Positions 27,181 to 39,757 of a stretch of DNA of 64,000 nt are shown here, one piece after another (position 1 is the stretch's first letter; every line of letters starts with the position of its first letter). The stretch spans positions 125,409,819-125,473,818 of the forward strand of contig CM042009.1 of NCBI GenBank assembly GCA_023525715.1. Direction: 5' to 3'. Under the pieces are notes generated by a model. That model did not search any database. It was not told the origin of the DNA and saw only the letters and a program-made list of their open reading frames with translations. The DNA comes from Cichorium intybus (lineage: Eukaryota > Streptophyta > Magnoliopsida > Asterales > Asteraceae). The translations under genes and the position numbers were made by a program.

Positions 27181-27599
27181 TTTTTAAAGAAAAAAGGTAG
27201 TACCTGCAGGAACAGGAGGAATATCTTTTGAACCGGATGTTGAGATTGAAGCAACATTTCCAACATCAAAGTTTGTTAAAACAATAGCATCCGATGAAAC
27301 TTCTTCAACAATATCATTTGATGAAACTTCTACTTCATTCAAAAAAAGACATGATTCATCTAAAACTTCTTCTTCCAAACCAGGAGCTAATTCCTCATCA
27401 AAATCAGAATCAGAATCTTTAAAAAACAACAAATCAATCTTCAATGAATCATCATAGCTAGACTTTTCACGAAAAAACGAATTTGTATCCTTCCTAAACA
27501 AATCATTAGCAGCATTGAAACAAATAGATAACATTAGATAGCATTAGCTGAACTGAAACAATGCATAAAATTTATTGAACAAAAAAACCTTATGAACAT

Positions 27600-27870
27600 T
27601 TGAAAAAACTTTGTGTACATGTGCACACAAATGTGTACATATGCAAAGGTTTGCACATGTACAAATTGTAGTATTTGTGCTCTGCATACTTTGAAAAAAC
27701 TCTGTGTACATCTGCACCAAAATGTGTACATATGCAGAGGTTTGCACATGAACAAATTATAGTATTTGTGTTCTGCAACCTTATGAAAAAACTATGTACA
27801 TGTGCAACAAAATGTGTACATGTGTAAAGGTTTACACATGTACAAATTATAGTATTTTTCTTCTACAAAC
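27600..27870. repeat. Tandem repeat, ~92-bp unit, three copies
   Basis: Units begin TGAAAAAACT at 27601, 27692 and 27784. Each carries GTGTACAT(A/G)TGCA, then GGTTTGCACATGTACAAATT and ATAGTATTTGTG. It lies upstream of the N-terminal exon of the transposase. Confidence 0.9.
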
Positions 27871-28894
27871 TTTGATATATGATTGTTATTGGATACAGTA
27901 GATAAATACCTGTGATAATATTCAAATGATATTCGTTTTCAACTCTAACATTTGATTCCACAACTCTGTTAGCAACTTTATTAACTATATCCGGTATACA
28001 ACAGCAAATCAAAGTTAACATTTGAATTTCCATTACTTATGGATGATTTGAATATAATGACTGAGAATTTGAATACATGAAGAATTTGACTACCTGAGAC
28101 GATACATCGAGCATTTCGTTCTCCTCCAATATGTGAATTAGGCTCCATAAGTAGTAGAAATTCAGTTAACCTGAGAAATCATGTAACACTAACATAAAAC
28201 AATTGAATCGCATGAATATTAATGTTATTTATTGAGAATAAACTGATAAACAAGTCAAAGATTTTAGGTAAACTAATAAATTGAAAAAATAGCGACATGT
28301 GTAAGTTAACATGAGGATTACACCAGAAACATAAAAAACTAACATTACTAGCTAACAAAATCGATTCAGAATACAAATCAATTGAGGAATTCGCTGTAAT
28401 CAAATCAAAAACTCACCTGCAATCGATTCAGAAACATAAAAAACTAACATTACTAGTTTACAAAATCGATTCAGATATAAATCAATTGAGGAATTCGCTG
28501 TAATCAAATAAAAAACTCACCTGTAATTGTTTCGATTTTGTTGTTGCGATTTCAAATTGGTGATGCGTGAAGAACAGATTGAAGGAGCAAAGAAGAAATT
28601 CAATAATATTGATAACGAGATATTGCTTTTTGATAACACGATTAGATAAGAAATCGATCTGCAAAGTTTAATTTCAGTTCCAATCGAGAAATCCAGCTAT
28701 GGCGGCGGCTCAGTATCTTGATACGTGTTCTTGATTTCGTGAATCTTCATAGAAAGTTAACGTGAATCTTCAATTAGTTATCATTAAATGAGATTATGTT
28801 TTAATTAATTAGTTAAATGAGATTTCGATTAATTAAATGATTTATGATTAATTGGTAAATGGAATAAAGAAAAACGGAATGACCATCTTGCCCT
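27871..28894. other. 5' flank of the transposase gene inside the MULE
   Basis: AT-rich. A block containing GAAACATAAAAAACTAACATTACTAG and AATCAATTGAGGAATTCGCTGTAATCAAAT-type words occurs twice (about 28322-28415 and 28431-28520). Possible leader exons cannot be fixed. GC-richer GGCGGCGGCTCAG near 28700 mirrors a GGCGGCTCC block near 19484. Confidence 0.45.
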
Positions 28895-29827
<933 letters not shown>

Positions 29828-29832
29828 GACAC

Positions 29833-30805
29833 TGGCATCATAGCAGTCGTTGATACGGCAAAAATATAAGATTTAATACCTTACAAGCACACTAGCTAAG
29901 TGGAAGTAAGGGTCGATCCGTGGAGTCAGTTGTTGAATCTGTGTCAGAAATTAACCAAACTATAGTGTCACTCTATAGCTGGTGACGTTCTATACACTTC
30001 ACGAAATCCAAACAAACTATCGAAAACATAAACTAACAATACCGAACTATATAAACCAATCTCGATCAAAACCACACTAAGATGTTCTGACCCCGAGGTA
30101 TACTGAGAAAATCAGAATCATCCAACACGCCAAACGATTAACTAAACACACGATAAATTATAAAAACTGAAATTAACAACGAAAATAACTAAAACCGAAT
30201 GCTTGCATTAAACTTAAACCAAACCAGAAGTCGAATCTTACTGACTTCAGTGATAATCCAAACCCGACACGATCCAGCGAGTTCTACAATCCAGAACCGT
30301 TGGAAACGCGCGATAAACAAAACTGAAAAATACTAAAATAAACTAAAACTATGAAAATACCAACTATTGATTGCTGAAATCCGATAATACGAGTCGAAGG
30401 GCCTGAGTTCCACTTAAAGGTCGGGTCTTCGCTCCCGAAACACGAACCGGAAGCCTCTATTTATAGTTGCGAAAATTGTCTGGTCGCGGCGCGTAGGAGT
30501 GAAGTCCGCGGCGCGACCTTATCTCTAACCCTGATATTCGCTTTTTCAATGTCAAACTTCTGATCCGATCCTTGACTTTCCGCGAAGTGCGTGTGATCTT
30601 GTCCGCGGCGCGCGTGTGTTTTTGCCTGAAAATGGACTTCATTCCAAACTTTATCATTTTGTACGCGTTTAATCCCTGTATTGTACATATTTCGCACACA
30701 AGCACTAGACACAAAAACATGAGTATATAACAGTTTTATGAGATATATTTCACTCAGAATAGGCTCAACGATGACTAAAATACTTGATATTACTAGGAGT
30801 CGTCG
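29833..30805 (-). repeat. 3' LTR of the Athila-like element
   Basis: Length 973 bases, aligned end to end with 49162-50134 with scattered differences (roughly 95 per cent identity by eye). On the minus strand its first bases read CGACGACTCC, where the other LTR has TGATGACGCC, so the terminal TG has mutated to CG. CpG-dense patches lie at 30483-30520 and 30588-30620. Confidence 0.9.
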
Positions 30806-30820
30806 AACACCCTACACTTG
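30806..30820 (-). promoter_or_regulatory. Polypurine tract region of the Athila-like element
   Basis: On the minus strand CAAGTGTAGGGTGTT directly precedes the 3' LTR, the position of the plus-strand primer. It is an imperfect purine run, as in related elements (AAGTGTGGGG-type). Confidence 0.6.
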
Positions 30821-31465
30821 TGCCTTGCTTGTCCCCAAGCAAGTGAGTTTTTAACAAATTCTAACTAAAACTCAAATATTTTTTAATGCTTTCAGTTTCA
30901 AAGTTTATTATTTCTAGAAGTTAGATGAAAATGATTTTTAAGAAAAGTTGACTAGAATACCCATTGGGGATCATGACTTTCTAAAGAACCATTGATTACA
31001 AATTTTCAATCCACAGAGTGCAAACTTACTTATTCAGATTCTAAAGGCCGCTAAGGAACTATCTATGACTTTCGATGTTGTCCGTGTAACGAGCTTTCGA
31101 AAATACTATCCCAGACCAGATGATCTTAGGTAGTAAGGTGCATAAATGCCCTTTCAGGGCCACCCTTTTCGGACCTACCAGCTCGAACAACAAAGGCCAC
31201 TGATTGACAATTCCCTCCTGAATCCCAATCCTAAAATATTCTAAATCTAGAATATTCTGACTCCTAAAACCTCAACTTATTTTAACTAAACCATAGCATG
31301 ATAACAACTACATAGTATCTATTGAAAAATACCATATGCTATAACACTCAAAAGCTATTCGTTTTTAAGTTACAACTTCTTAAATTTTTTTGAATTTTGC
31401 TAAAAAATTGAAAAATGACTTGTTTCTCACAAAAATTCAAAAAAATAATCTTTCGACCGTCCCAC

Positions 31466-32358
<893 letters not shown>

Positions 32359-32689
32359 CCCACACCCCACACTTAAAACCGTACAACTTCCCGTTTGTAC
32401 ATAAAATATTTCAAAACAAGGAAGAAAGAGTTACCCCCTTAGGAACGGTAGCACTGCTTGCTTGTCGGAACCAATATAACAGAATATCAAAATCACACGT
32501 CATGGTTTGACTGTCCGGAGTTGTGGTGCAACAGTGAACACGCCGATAAATAACAAGTGTAGGGGTACGATGACTCCACACTTGTGTGATACAACTCCTC
32601 AGTGAATCTCATTGATACTTGCATACAAAACACTCAAACAAAAACATTAAATGTAAAAGTAACAAAAATATACACAAAATACAAGCCTA

Positions 32690-32820
32690 ATGATGGTATG
32701 TCGCGGCGTGCGTGTTTGATATGTGCGTCGCGGTACTTAGGAAATTTTTTGACTTTGTTGTGCTCCGTAATTACCGCGGCGTGCCATTATAAGCGCCACA
32801 TCGCGGTCATTATATATTTC
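32690..32820. repeat. CpG-dense patch in the Athila-like 3' region
   Basis: GTCGCGGCGTGCGTG, GTGCGTCGCGG, TACCGCGGCGTGCC and ACATCGCGGTC fall within about 130 bases of AT-rich DNA. The motif resembles those in the element's LTRs. Confidence 0.65.
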
Positions 32821-32990
32821 TAAACAGTTTCCGAACATCAACTCAAGCATCATTCAAAAGCACGTGTCTTAAAATTACCCTCTTTATTACTGTCCTATTG
32901 ACTTATTAATATCCTAAAAATTTTAAATCCTAAGAAATGTAAATAAGGGAACCAAGAACAAAAACAAAGAATATTCATAATCCTTTCTCC

Positions 32991-34660
32991 TCAACTTTGA
33001 GCCGTATCAGAATCCTCATCATGATTTGCGGGATTGTAATCCTCATCCTCTTCCGGCAAGTCCTCGGGTTCTTCTTCGATCAACGAGGGTTGATCCCTCG
33101 GTAAATTGCTGTCGAAGTCCTTCGTATATTTGCGTGTACAATCCGCCACCCACAGCAACTGGTTCTGAATGTTTTGGGTATTGCGGATGGTGTCTTGTAT
33201 CTCCGCCGAAAGACCCAAGTATTCTCTCGTTGAGCACTAAAAAGTAAGCACATCGCCTTCATCTTGTTAACCACAAATCGTAAAAATTTGTGTCCCCGGG
33301 GTTGGTGCGTGTCGGCTTCTTATTAATAGATATAATTGTGATTAATGTATTCACTATTCTCAAGAAAGCTGAAATAACTACATTGAATAAAAAAATTATA
33401 ATAATTTCTATTAGCTTTTTGATATGACAAACATTTTGTTTAAGGTTAAAATCATAAAGACCATATATATTGTATTTTTTCGTAAGTAAAACCTCAAAAT
33501 ATATTTTCCTTAAAAAAGACTTTATATTTTTTTATTTTTTTCGATTTGCACTTTAGCAAGTTTACGATTAGTCTTCTGTTTTCGATAATTTTTTCGGAAA
33601 AATACTAAGCTCTTTTTTCTGAAAATACCATCAAGTTTTTATTCCTGTAAAAGCCCTCGCTCCGAAATACGATACCGCTTCTTCGTGTGTTCGTTGAGTT
33701 TCAGTGGTTCGTTCCGTAGAATCGGGAACGGGAAGCTTGAGACTGAGACGTTTCCATTGTCAATATACACAACCTCCCTCGAGGCTGTGATCGAAGGGCT
33801 AAACGGAATGGGTGGAACCTCAGTCAAACGACGGGTCTCATAGTGTGAGAGAAGCCCGTATGATTGCGCGAGGCGCGTACTGTAGTGTCCACCCCAATTG
33901 CCGGGAGTTCCAAAGGCGTGTCGGCTATCCTTTTGAAATAGTCGGCGATGAAAAACGGTACGTCACAAACTTCCAAATTTGAGATCATCGACCATATGAA
34001 GTAAAGGTCATGATAGGAAACCTGATCAATATCAGCCTGTGGCCGAAACATAGTAACAAGGAGGCGGCGAAGCATCCGGTATGACGACAGATGCATGTGG
34101 CCCTCGGAAATAGTGTTCGCATGGTGACGTGTAGATGAGATTGAATTCCAAAAGCGAGAGTACGAAAGAGAATAAATGGGGGCTCGAGAGTCTTAACTCA
34201 AGAAGGAACTGAAGTCGTCCCCATTGACCTCCGCATGTGTGTAAAGACCCAGCCGAACCCCAAACTCGGCTATGCTGCAACAACGGTGCACGTTCCCCAA
34301 ACAAAACATGATGACATCATTGTCGGTGATGGTTAAAGGTTCCCAATCCAGATCAAACGACACGAGGAACTCCAATAATGGCTCTCGGTAGACGGCCTCA
34401 TTCATGCGGAAAACTGCATCGAACGCCCGGCATTTGAAGGTAAGCTGGTTACCGTCATAGCCTTGTTGAGTTAGCCATGTGTCCAGAACCTCCAGTATAC
34501 CTGATTCTCGGGTCAGCTCCCAGTCAACAGTTTGCGCAGGTAAAATTCGTTTTCGTGAAAGTACCGCCAATCGATCTTTGAAATGACGGCGGTTGAAGCT
34601 GGTGGTGTGAACAGGCTCAACGAGCCATTCAATATCATTGGAGCTAACGTGAGAAGACAT
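32991..34660 (-). pseudogene. Athila-type ORF after pol (env-like position), broken
   Basis: The minus-strand frame starts at 34660 (MSSHVSSNDIEWLVEP) and is open to 34193 with WELTRESGILEVLDTW and FKCRAFDAVFRMNEAVYREP. It then continues in another frame (34096-33824: YHDLYFIWSMISNLEVCDVPFF; 33827-33639: PFSPSITASREVVYID) and ends with an acidic tail near 33000 (WVADCTRKYTKDF, EEPEDLPEEDEDYNPANHDEDSD). Athila-type elements carry such an ORF between pol and the 3' LTR. Its role is unproven, and no signal peptide or membrane segment is visible here. Frameshifts near 34150 and a non-coding interruption at about 33290-33640 break it. Confidence 0.65.
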
Positions 34661-35428
34661 TGTTCTTACAGAGGATCAGAAAAAACTCGAAATTAGCTAC
34701 TGATCAGCGTCATTCGTGGTGCGGTAATGACTACCCGCGTCGCATTCCTTGAATGTTCAACCCTGCGTTGCGTGTTACAATACGATGCGGCGCGGCGTAT
34801 GAAATTCAGAACAAAAATCCACATTAACACTTTATAAGCCTAGACTAACAATAATAACGACTGGGTTTTGTTGCAAACAGTATTATCGATCGTTTAGGGC
34901 TATACATTGCGATCCAACAGCATTAATCCGAGATAATTAGTAGGAACTCATTAGAAACTTCAAGAACACTAAAAAGAGGAGAATTTGGGAACTTACTTGG
35001 AGTGTAGACTACGAAGTTGATGAAATTGCGAAGAGAAATTTAAGGAGAATCAAATTACGGTGAAGAATTCGTTGATTAAGCAATTTAATTTTTTATATAA
35101 GACTTGAGCAATTAGGATAGCATAAGAACTCTGTTTTGTGATTATCTTGAAATTCGAATCCAGATAAAACCGCGACGCGGCTTGTTACTTCCGCGACGCG
35201 AGTATCCATTTAAGACTTATCTGGTTATCGCGAAGTGAATTCTAGCGCGATGCGGATTTGAGGGTCCCGCGTTGCGTGTTATCCAAATGATCCCACACTT
35301 GTCTTTTTCTTACCGTAATTAATTATACTAATTCGTAAAATTAAAACACATAATTTACAAAAGATCGGGTTGCCTCCCGAAAAGCCCTAAGTTTAACGTC
35401 TTCAGCCAGACGTGTACTTACCTGTTTA
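34661..35428. other. Spacer between ORF3 and pol of the Athila-like element
   Basis: Non-coding. CpG-rich words (CGCGACGCGG, CGCGACGCGAG, GCGCGATGCGG, CGCGTTGCGTG) are clustered at 34725-34800 and 35165-35280. Confidence 0.6.
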
Positions 35429-36580
35429 CTACTCATATTCTGGTTTGTCTGTCATGAATTCAACTGTTTCGACCTCTAATTTCTGGAACGTACCTGATAC
35501 CACATAGGGTTTCAACCTATGTCCATTTACTTTGAATGGCGGCCCTCCCTTGAAATCTCGTATTTCCACAACACCATACTTTGTGACACTAATGATCTCG
35601 TAGGGCCCATTCCACTTACTCCGTAACTTACCAGGAAACATTTTCAGCCTTGAATTGTAAAGCGACACCTTCTGTCCTATTGTGAATGTCTTGAGTTTGA
35701 GCTTTGCATCGTGATATCTCTTGAGCTTCGACTTGTAAGTAGCTGCATTCTCGTATGCTTCGTCACGCAATTCCTCCGGCTCGGATAATTGTAATTTCCT
35801 TTCTTTCCCTGCTGCATCATAATCGAGATTCACCTGCTTCAAGGCTCATAAAGCTCGGTTGGCTAATTCAACGGGAAAATGGCATCCTTTTCCATAAACC
35901 AACCGATAAGGTGTTGTCCATATCGGTGTCTTATATGCCGTTCTGTATGCCCATAGTGCATCATCTAACCGTTGAGACCAATCTTTCATGTCTGTTTTCA
36001 CAGTCTTCTTCAGGATCTCTTTGATTTGACGATTCGAAACCTCCACACGACCACTTGTCTGTGGTTGATAAGGGGTAGCGATCCGATGATTGACCCCGTA
36101 ATGTCTTAGTAAACGCCCGAATTTGAAGTTCTTAAAATGCGATCCCCCGTCATTAATGATTACCCTGGGTACACCATGTCGGGTAAATATGTTTTTCTTA
36201 ACAAACTTGCATACCACATGGTGATCGTTAGTATGGATTGCTTCTGCCTCGATCAACTTAGAGACATAATCCACAGCGACCAGAATGTAAACATACCCTT
36301 GTGAAGTGGGAAATGGTCCCATGAAGTCAATCCCCCACACATCAAAGATGTCCACAACCAGGATTGGGTTCATTGGCATCTGATCTCTTTTCGAGATGTT
36401 CCCCAATTGCTGACAGTTAAAGCATTCCTTTGCAGCCTTGTATGCATCCTTAAAGATCGTCGGCCAATACAATCCTGATTCTAAGATCTTGTATCCGGTT
36501 TTCTTAGCGCTGAAGTATCCTCCACATGTGGACGCATGACAGTGAGCCAATACCTCGGCAATTTCACTATCAGGTACACA
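35429..36580 (-). pseudogene. Integrase core and C-terminus of the Athila-like pol
   Basis: On the minus strand: zinc-finger tail (CHASTCGG...CFNCQQLG) leading into WGIDFMGPF (first catalytic Asp), [10 protein letters not shown] (second Asp) and [12 protein letters not shown] (catalytic Glu), then [26 protein letters not shown]. An in-frame stop near 35846-35848 separates this from the C-terminal part (35842-35429), which has [19 protein letters not shown]. The DDE triad is intact, but the stop and the loss of upstream pol make the copy inactive. This is the only copy of the integrase core; its zinc-finger part is also the left edge of the tandem array. Confidence 0.9.
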
Positions 36581-37304
36581 TCTTCGGATTATTTGATCTT
36601 CCCCGACCTTAAAAAGATCGGAATCATCCCAAATGAATCGCCTAGCATAGGTGCGAAACTATTTTTGTCGTTGGTTCGTCTAATGCGTGGGCATTGCTCG
36701 AGTGGATAGAAAGTTGACGTAATTCGCGTACCAAGGTACGTTGTTGACTTCCAGCAGCTGCTCATCGGGGAATGCATCCTGTATTCCCGTTTCCAGTCCT
36801 TGTGTTGGTAATCTTGATAGATGGTCAGCTACAACATTTTCCATTCCCTTCTTATCCTTGATCTCCACGTCGAACTCTTGAAACAGAAGAATCTATCGAA
36901 TCAATCTCGAATTTGACTCCTTTTTCGCCAGCAAATATCAGACTGCACTGTGATCGGTATAGGCTAAAGACTTTTGATCCCCAGATATACGATCTGAACT
37001 TGTCCAGTGCGAATACTACGGCCAACAATTTCTTCTCCGTAGTTGTGTAATTTAACTGAGCTTCTGAAAAGGTTTTACTTGCGTAGCAGATAACCACCGG
37101 TTTCTTGTCTATTTGTTGCCCTAATACTGCTCCTGCAGCATAATCACTCGCGTCGCACATAATTTCGAATGGCTTGGTCCAATCGGGTGGTTTCAAAATG
37201 GGCACTTCAACCAATTTATCTTTCAGAATATTGAATGCTTTAAGACATTCATTGGCATCTGATCTCTTTTCGAGATGTTCCCCAATTGCTGACAGTTGAG
37301 GCAT
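36580..37304 (-). pseudogene. Array unit 1: RNase H segment with frameshift
   Basis: Nearest the intact integrase. Frame from 37304 ([14 protein letters not shown]) to about 36960 keeps [17 protein letters not shown] and [15 protein letters not shown]. An extra A near 36965 (TAAAGACTTTT) shifts the frame at the YTDHS site. The shifted part continues to the [15 protein letters not shown] segment. The inserted base explains the 879-base step here. Confidence 0.85.
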
Positions 37305-37404
37305 TCCTTTGCAGTCTTGTATGCATCCTTAAAGATCGTCGGCCAATACAATTCTGATTCTAAGATCTTGTATCCAGATTACTTTGCGCTGAAGTGTCCT
37401 CCAC

Positions 37405-38182
37405 ATGCGGACGCATGATAGTGAGCCAATACCTCGAGAATTTCACTATCAGGTACACATCTTCGGATTATTTGATTTTCCCGACCTTGAAAAGATCGGT
37501 ATGATCCCAAATGAATCGCCTAGCATAGGTGCGAAACTGTTTTTGTCGTTGCTTCGTCTAATGCGTGTGCATTGCTCCCAGTGGCTAGAAAGATGACGTA
37601 ATTCGCGTACCAAGATGCGTTGTTGACTTCCAGCAGCTGCTCATCGGGGAATGCATCGTGTATTCCTGTTTCCAGTCCTTGTGTTGGTAATCTTGACAGA
37701 TGGTCAGCTACAATATTTTCCGTTCCCTTCTTATCCTTAATATCCACGTCGAACTCGTGAAACAGAAGAATCCATCGGATCAATCTCGGCTTTGACATCT
37801 TTTTCGCCAACAAATGTCGGACTGCAGTATGATCGGTATAGGCTAAGACTTTTGATCCCCAGATGTACGATCTGAACTTGTCCAGTGCGAATACTACGAC
37901 CAATAATTTCATCTTCGTAGTTGTGTAATTTAACTGAGCTTCTGAAAAGGTTTTACTTGCGTAGCAGATAACCACTTGTTTCTTGTCTATTTGTTGCCCT
38001 AATACTACTCCCGCAACATAATCACTCGAGTCGCACATAATTTCGAATGGCTTGGTCCAATCGGGTGGTTTCAAAATGGGCGCTTCAACCAATTTATCTT
38101 TCAGAATATTGAATGCTTTAAGACATTCACTGGCATCTGATCTCTTTTCGAGATGTTCCCTAATTGCTGACAGTTGAGGCAT
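37405..38182 (-). pseudogene. Array unit 2: RNase H segment
   Basis: Open from 38182 to 37520, including [30 protein letters not shown] and [10 protein letters not shown], then a frame change and a zinc-finger remnant to about 37405. In CDSSDY the usual DAS is DSS. It is one of the longest uninterrupted copies. Confidence 0.85.
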
Positions 38183-38256
38183 TCCTTTGCAGTCTTGTAT
38201 GCATCCTTAAAGATCGTCGGCCAATACAATCCTGATTCTAAGATCTTGTATCTAGT

Positions 38257-39060
38257 TTACTTTGCGCTGAAGTGTCCTCCACATGCGGACCTATGACAGT
38301 GAGCCAATACCTCGGGAATTTCACTATCAGGTACACATCTTCGGATTATTTGATCTTCCACGAACTTCAAAAGATCGGGATCATCCCAAATGAATCGCCT
38401 AGCATAGGTGCGAAACTGTTTTTGTCGTTGCCTCATCCAATGCGTGGGCATTGCTCCAGTGGCTAGAAAGTTGACTAAATTCACGTACCAAGTTGGCTTA
38501 TTGACTTCCAGCGGCTGCTCATCGGGGAATGCATCCTGTATGCCCGTTTCCAGTCCTTGTGTTGGTAATCTTTACAGATGGTCAGCTACAACATTTTCTG
38601 TTCCCTTCTTATCCTTGATCTCCACGTCGAACTCTTGAAATAAAAGAAGCCATCTGATCAATCTCGGCTTTGACTCCTTTTTCGCCAGCAAATGTCGGAC
38701 TGCACTGTGATCGGTATAGGCTAAGACTTTTGATCCCCAGATGTATGATCTGAACTTGTCCAGTGCGAATACTACGGCCAATGATTTCTTCTCCATAGTT
38801 GTGTAATTTAACTGAGCTTCTGAAAAGGTTTTACTTGCGTAGCAGATATCCACCGGTTTCTGGTCTATTCGTTGCCCTAATACTGCTCACACAACATAAT
38901 CACTCGCGTCGCACATAATTTCGAATGGCTTGGTCCAATCTGGTGGTTTCAAAATAGGCGCTTCAACTAATTTATCTTTCAGAATATTGAATGCTTTAAG
39001 ACATTCATTGGCATCTGATCTCTTTTCGAGATGTTCCCCAATTGCTGATAGTTGAGGCAT
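38257..39060 (-). pseudogene. Array unit 3: RNase H segment
   Basis: 38853-38572 encodes [36 protein letters not shown] and ENVVADHL, then a stop. 38484-38257 carries [29 protein letters not shown] and the CGGHFSAK zinc-finger start. A stop-containing stretch (AVLG region near 38886) precedes. Confidence 0.85.
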
Positions 39061-39129
39061 TCCTTTGCAGTCTTGTATGCATCCTTAAAGATCGTCGGCC
39101 AATACAATCCTGATTCTAAGATCCTGTAT

Positions 39130-39730
39130 CCCGTTTTCTTACGCTGAAGTGTCCTCCACATGTGGACGCATGAAAGTGAGCCAATACCTTGGGAATTTCA
39201 CTATCAGGTACATATCTTTGAATTATTTAATCTTCCCCGACCTTGAAAAAGATCGGGATCATCCCAAATGAATAGCCTAGCATAGGCGCGAAATTGTTTT
39301 TGTCGTTGCTTCGTCCAATGCGTGGGCATTGCTCTAGTGGCTAGAAAGTTGATGTAATTCACGTACCAAGGTGCGTTGTTGACTTCCAACAGCTGCTCAT
39401 CGGGGAATGCATATTGTATTCCCGTTTCCAGTTGTGTTGGTAATCTTGACAGATGGTCAGCTATACCATTTTCAGTTCCCTTCTTATCCTTGATCTCCAC
39501 GTCGAACTCTTGAAACAGAAGAATCCATCAGATCAATGTCGGCTTTGAATCATTTTTCGCCAGCAAATGTCAGACTGCACTGTGATCGGTATAGGCTAAA
39601 GACTTTTGATACCCAGATGTACGATCATAACTTGTCCAGTGCGAATACTACGGCCAACAATTTCTTCTCCGTAGTTGTGTAATTTAACTGAGCTTCTGAA
39701 AAGGTTTTACTTACATAGCAGATAATCACA
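39130..39730 (-). pseudogene. Array unit 4, left part, cut by the Tekay-like insertion
   Basis: 39500-39204 encodes [20 protein letters not shown] through FIWDDPDLF. The RNase H part further right is broken and the sequence stops being array at about 39730. The remainder of the unit resumes at 44751 after a loss of about 75 bases. Confidence 0.85.
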
Positions 39731-39757
39731 GTCTTATCACCGGATGGGGAATGGATA

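Larger units (their letters stand above)
23765..27534 (-). pseudogene. FAR1-related MULE transposase, multi-exon, inactivated
   Basis: Read on the minus strand with GT/AG-like borders: 27534-27204 (acidic, Ser-rich N-terminus), 26747-25970 (FAR1 DNA-binding domain: YWIPQVP, GFNCRRSS, CPAKIGIK, HNHEL-like MHNHEL), 25885-25627 (MULE transposase core: FTGIDNHPRCVTFGAAL, VVTDQDRAMRNA, HRLCMWHI), 25222-24642 (WIPVYFKDMPLSSLMRTTSRSESEN) and 24429 onward (SWIM-type FGFLCRHVLCVM, then CSYCKKK). The product would bind element ends and catalyse transposition; relatives include domesticated FAR1/FHY3 factors. Lesions: a TGA in frame at 26068-26070, a frameshift near 24955 and a TGA at 23857-23859 just before a further open RCCPDRLEAERKAA segment. 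In the SWIM motif the usual first Cys of C-x-C reads Tyr (YNCMVFE). The element is probably no longer autonomous. Confidence 0.85.

Noticed and set aside
35755..36024. Plus-strand frame over the integrase
   Set aside because: Antisense shadow of the minus-strand integrase coding sequence.
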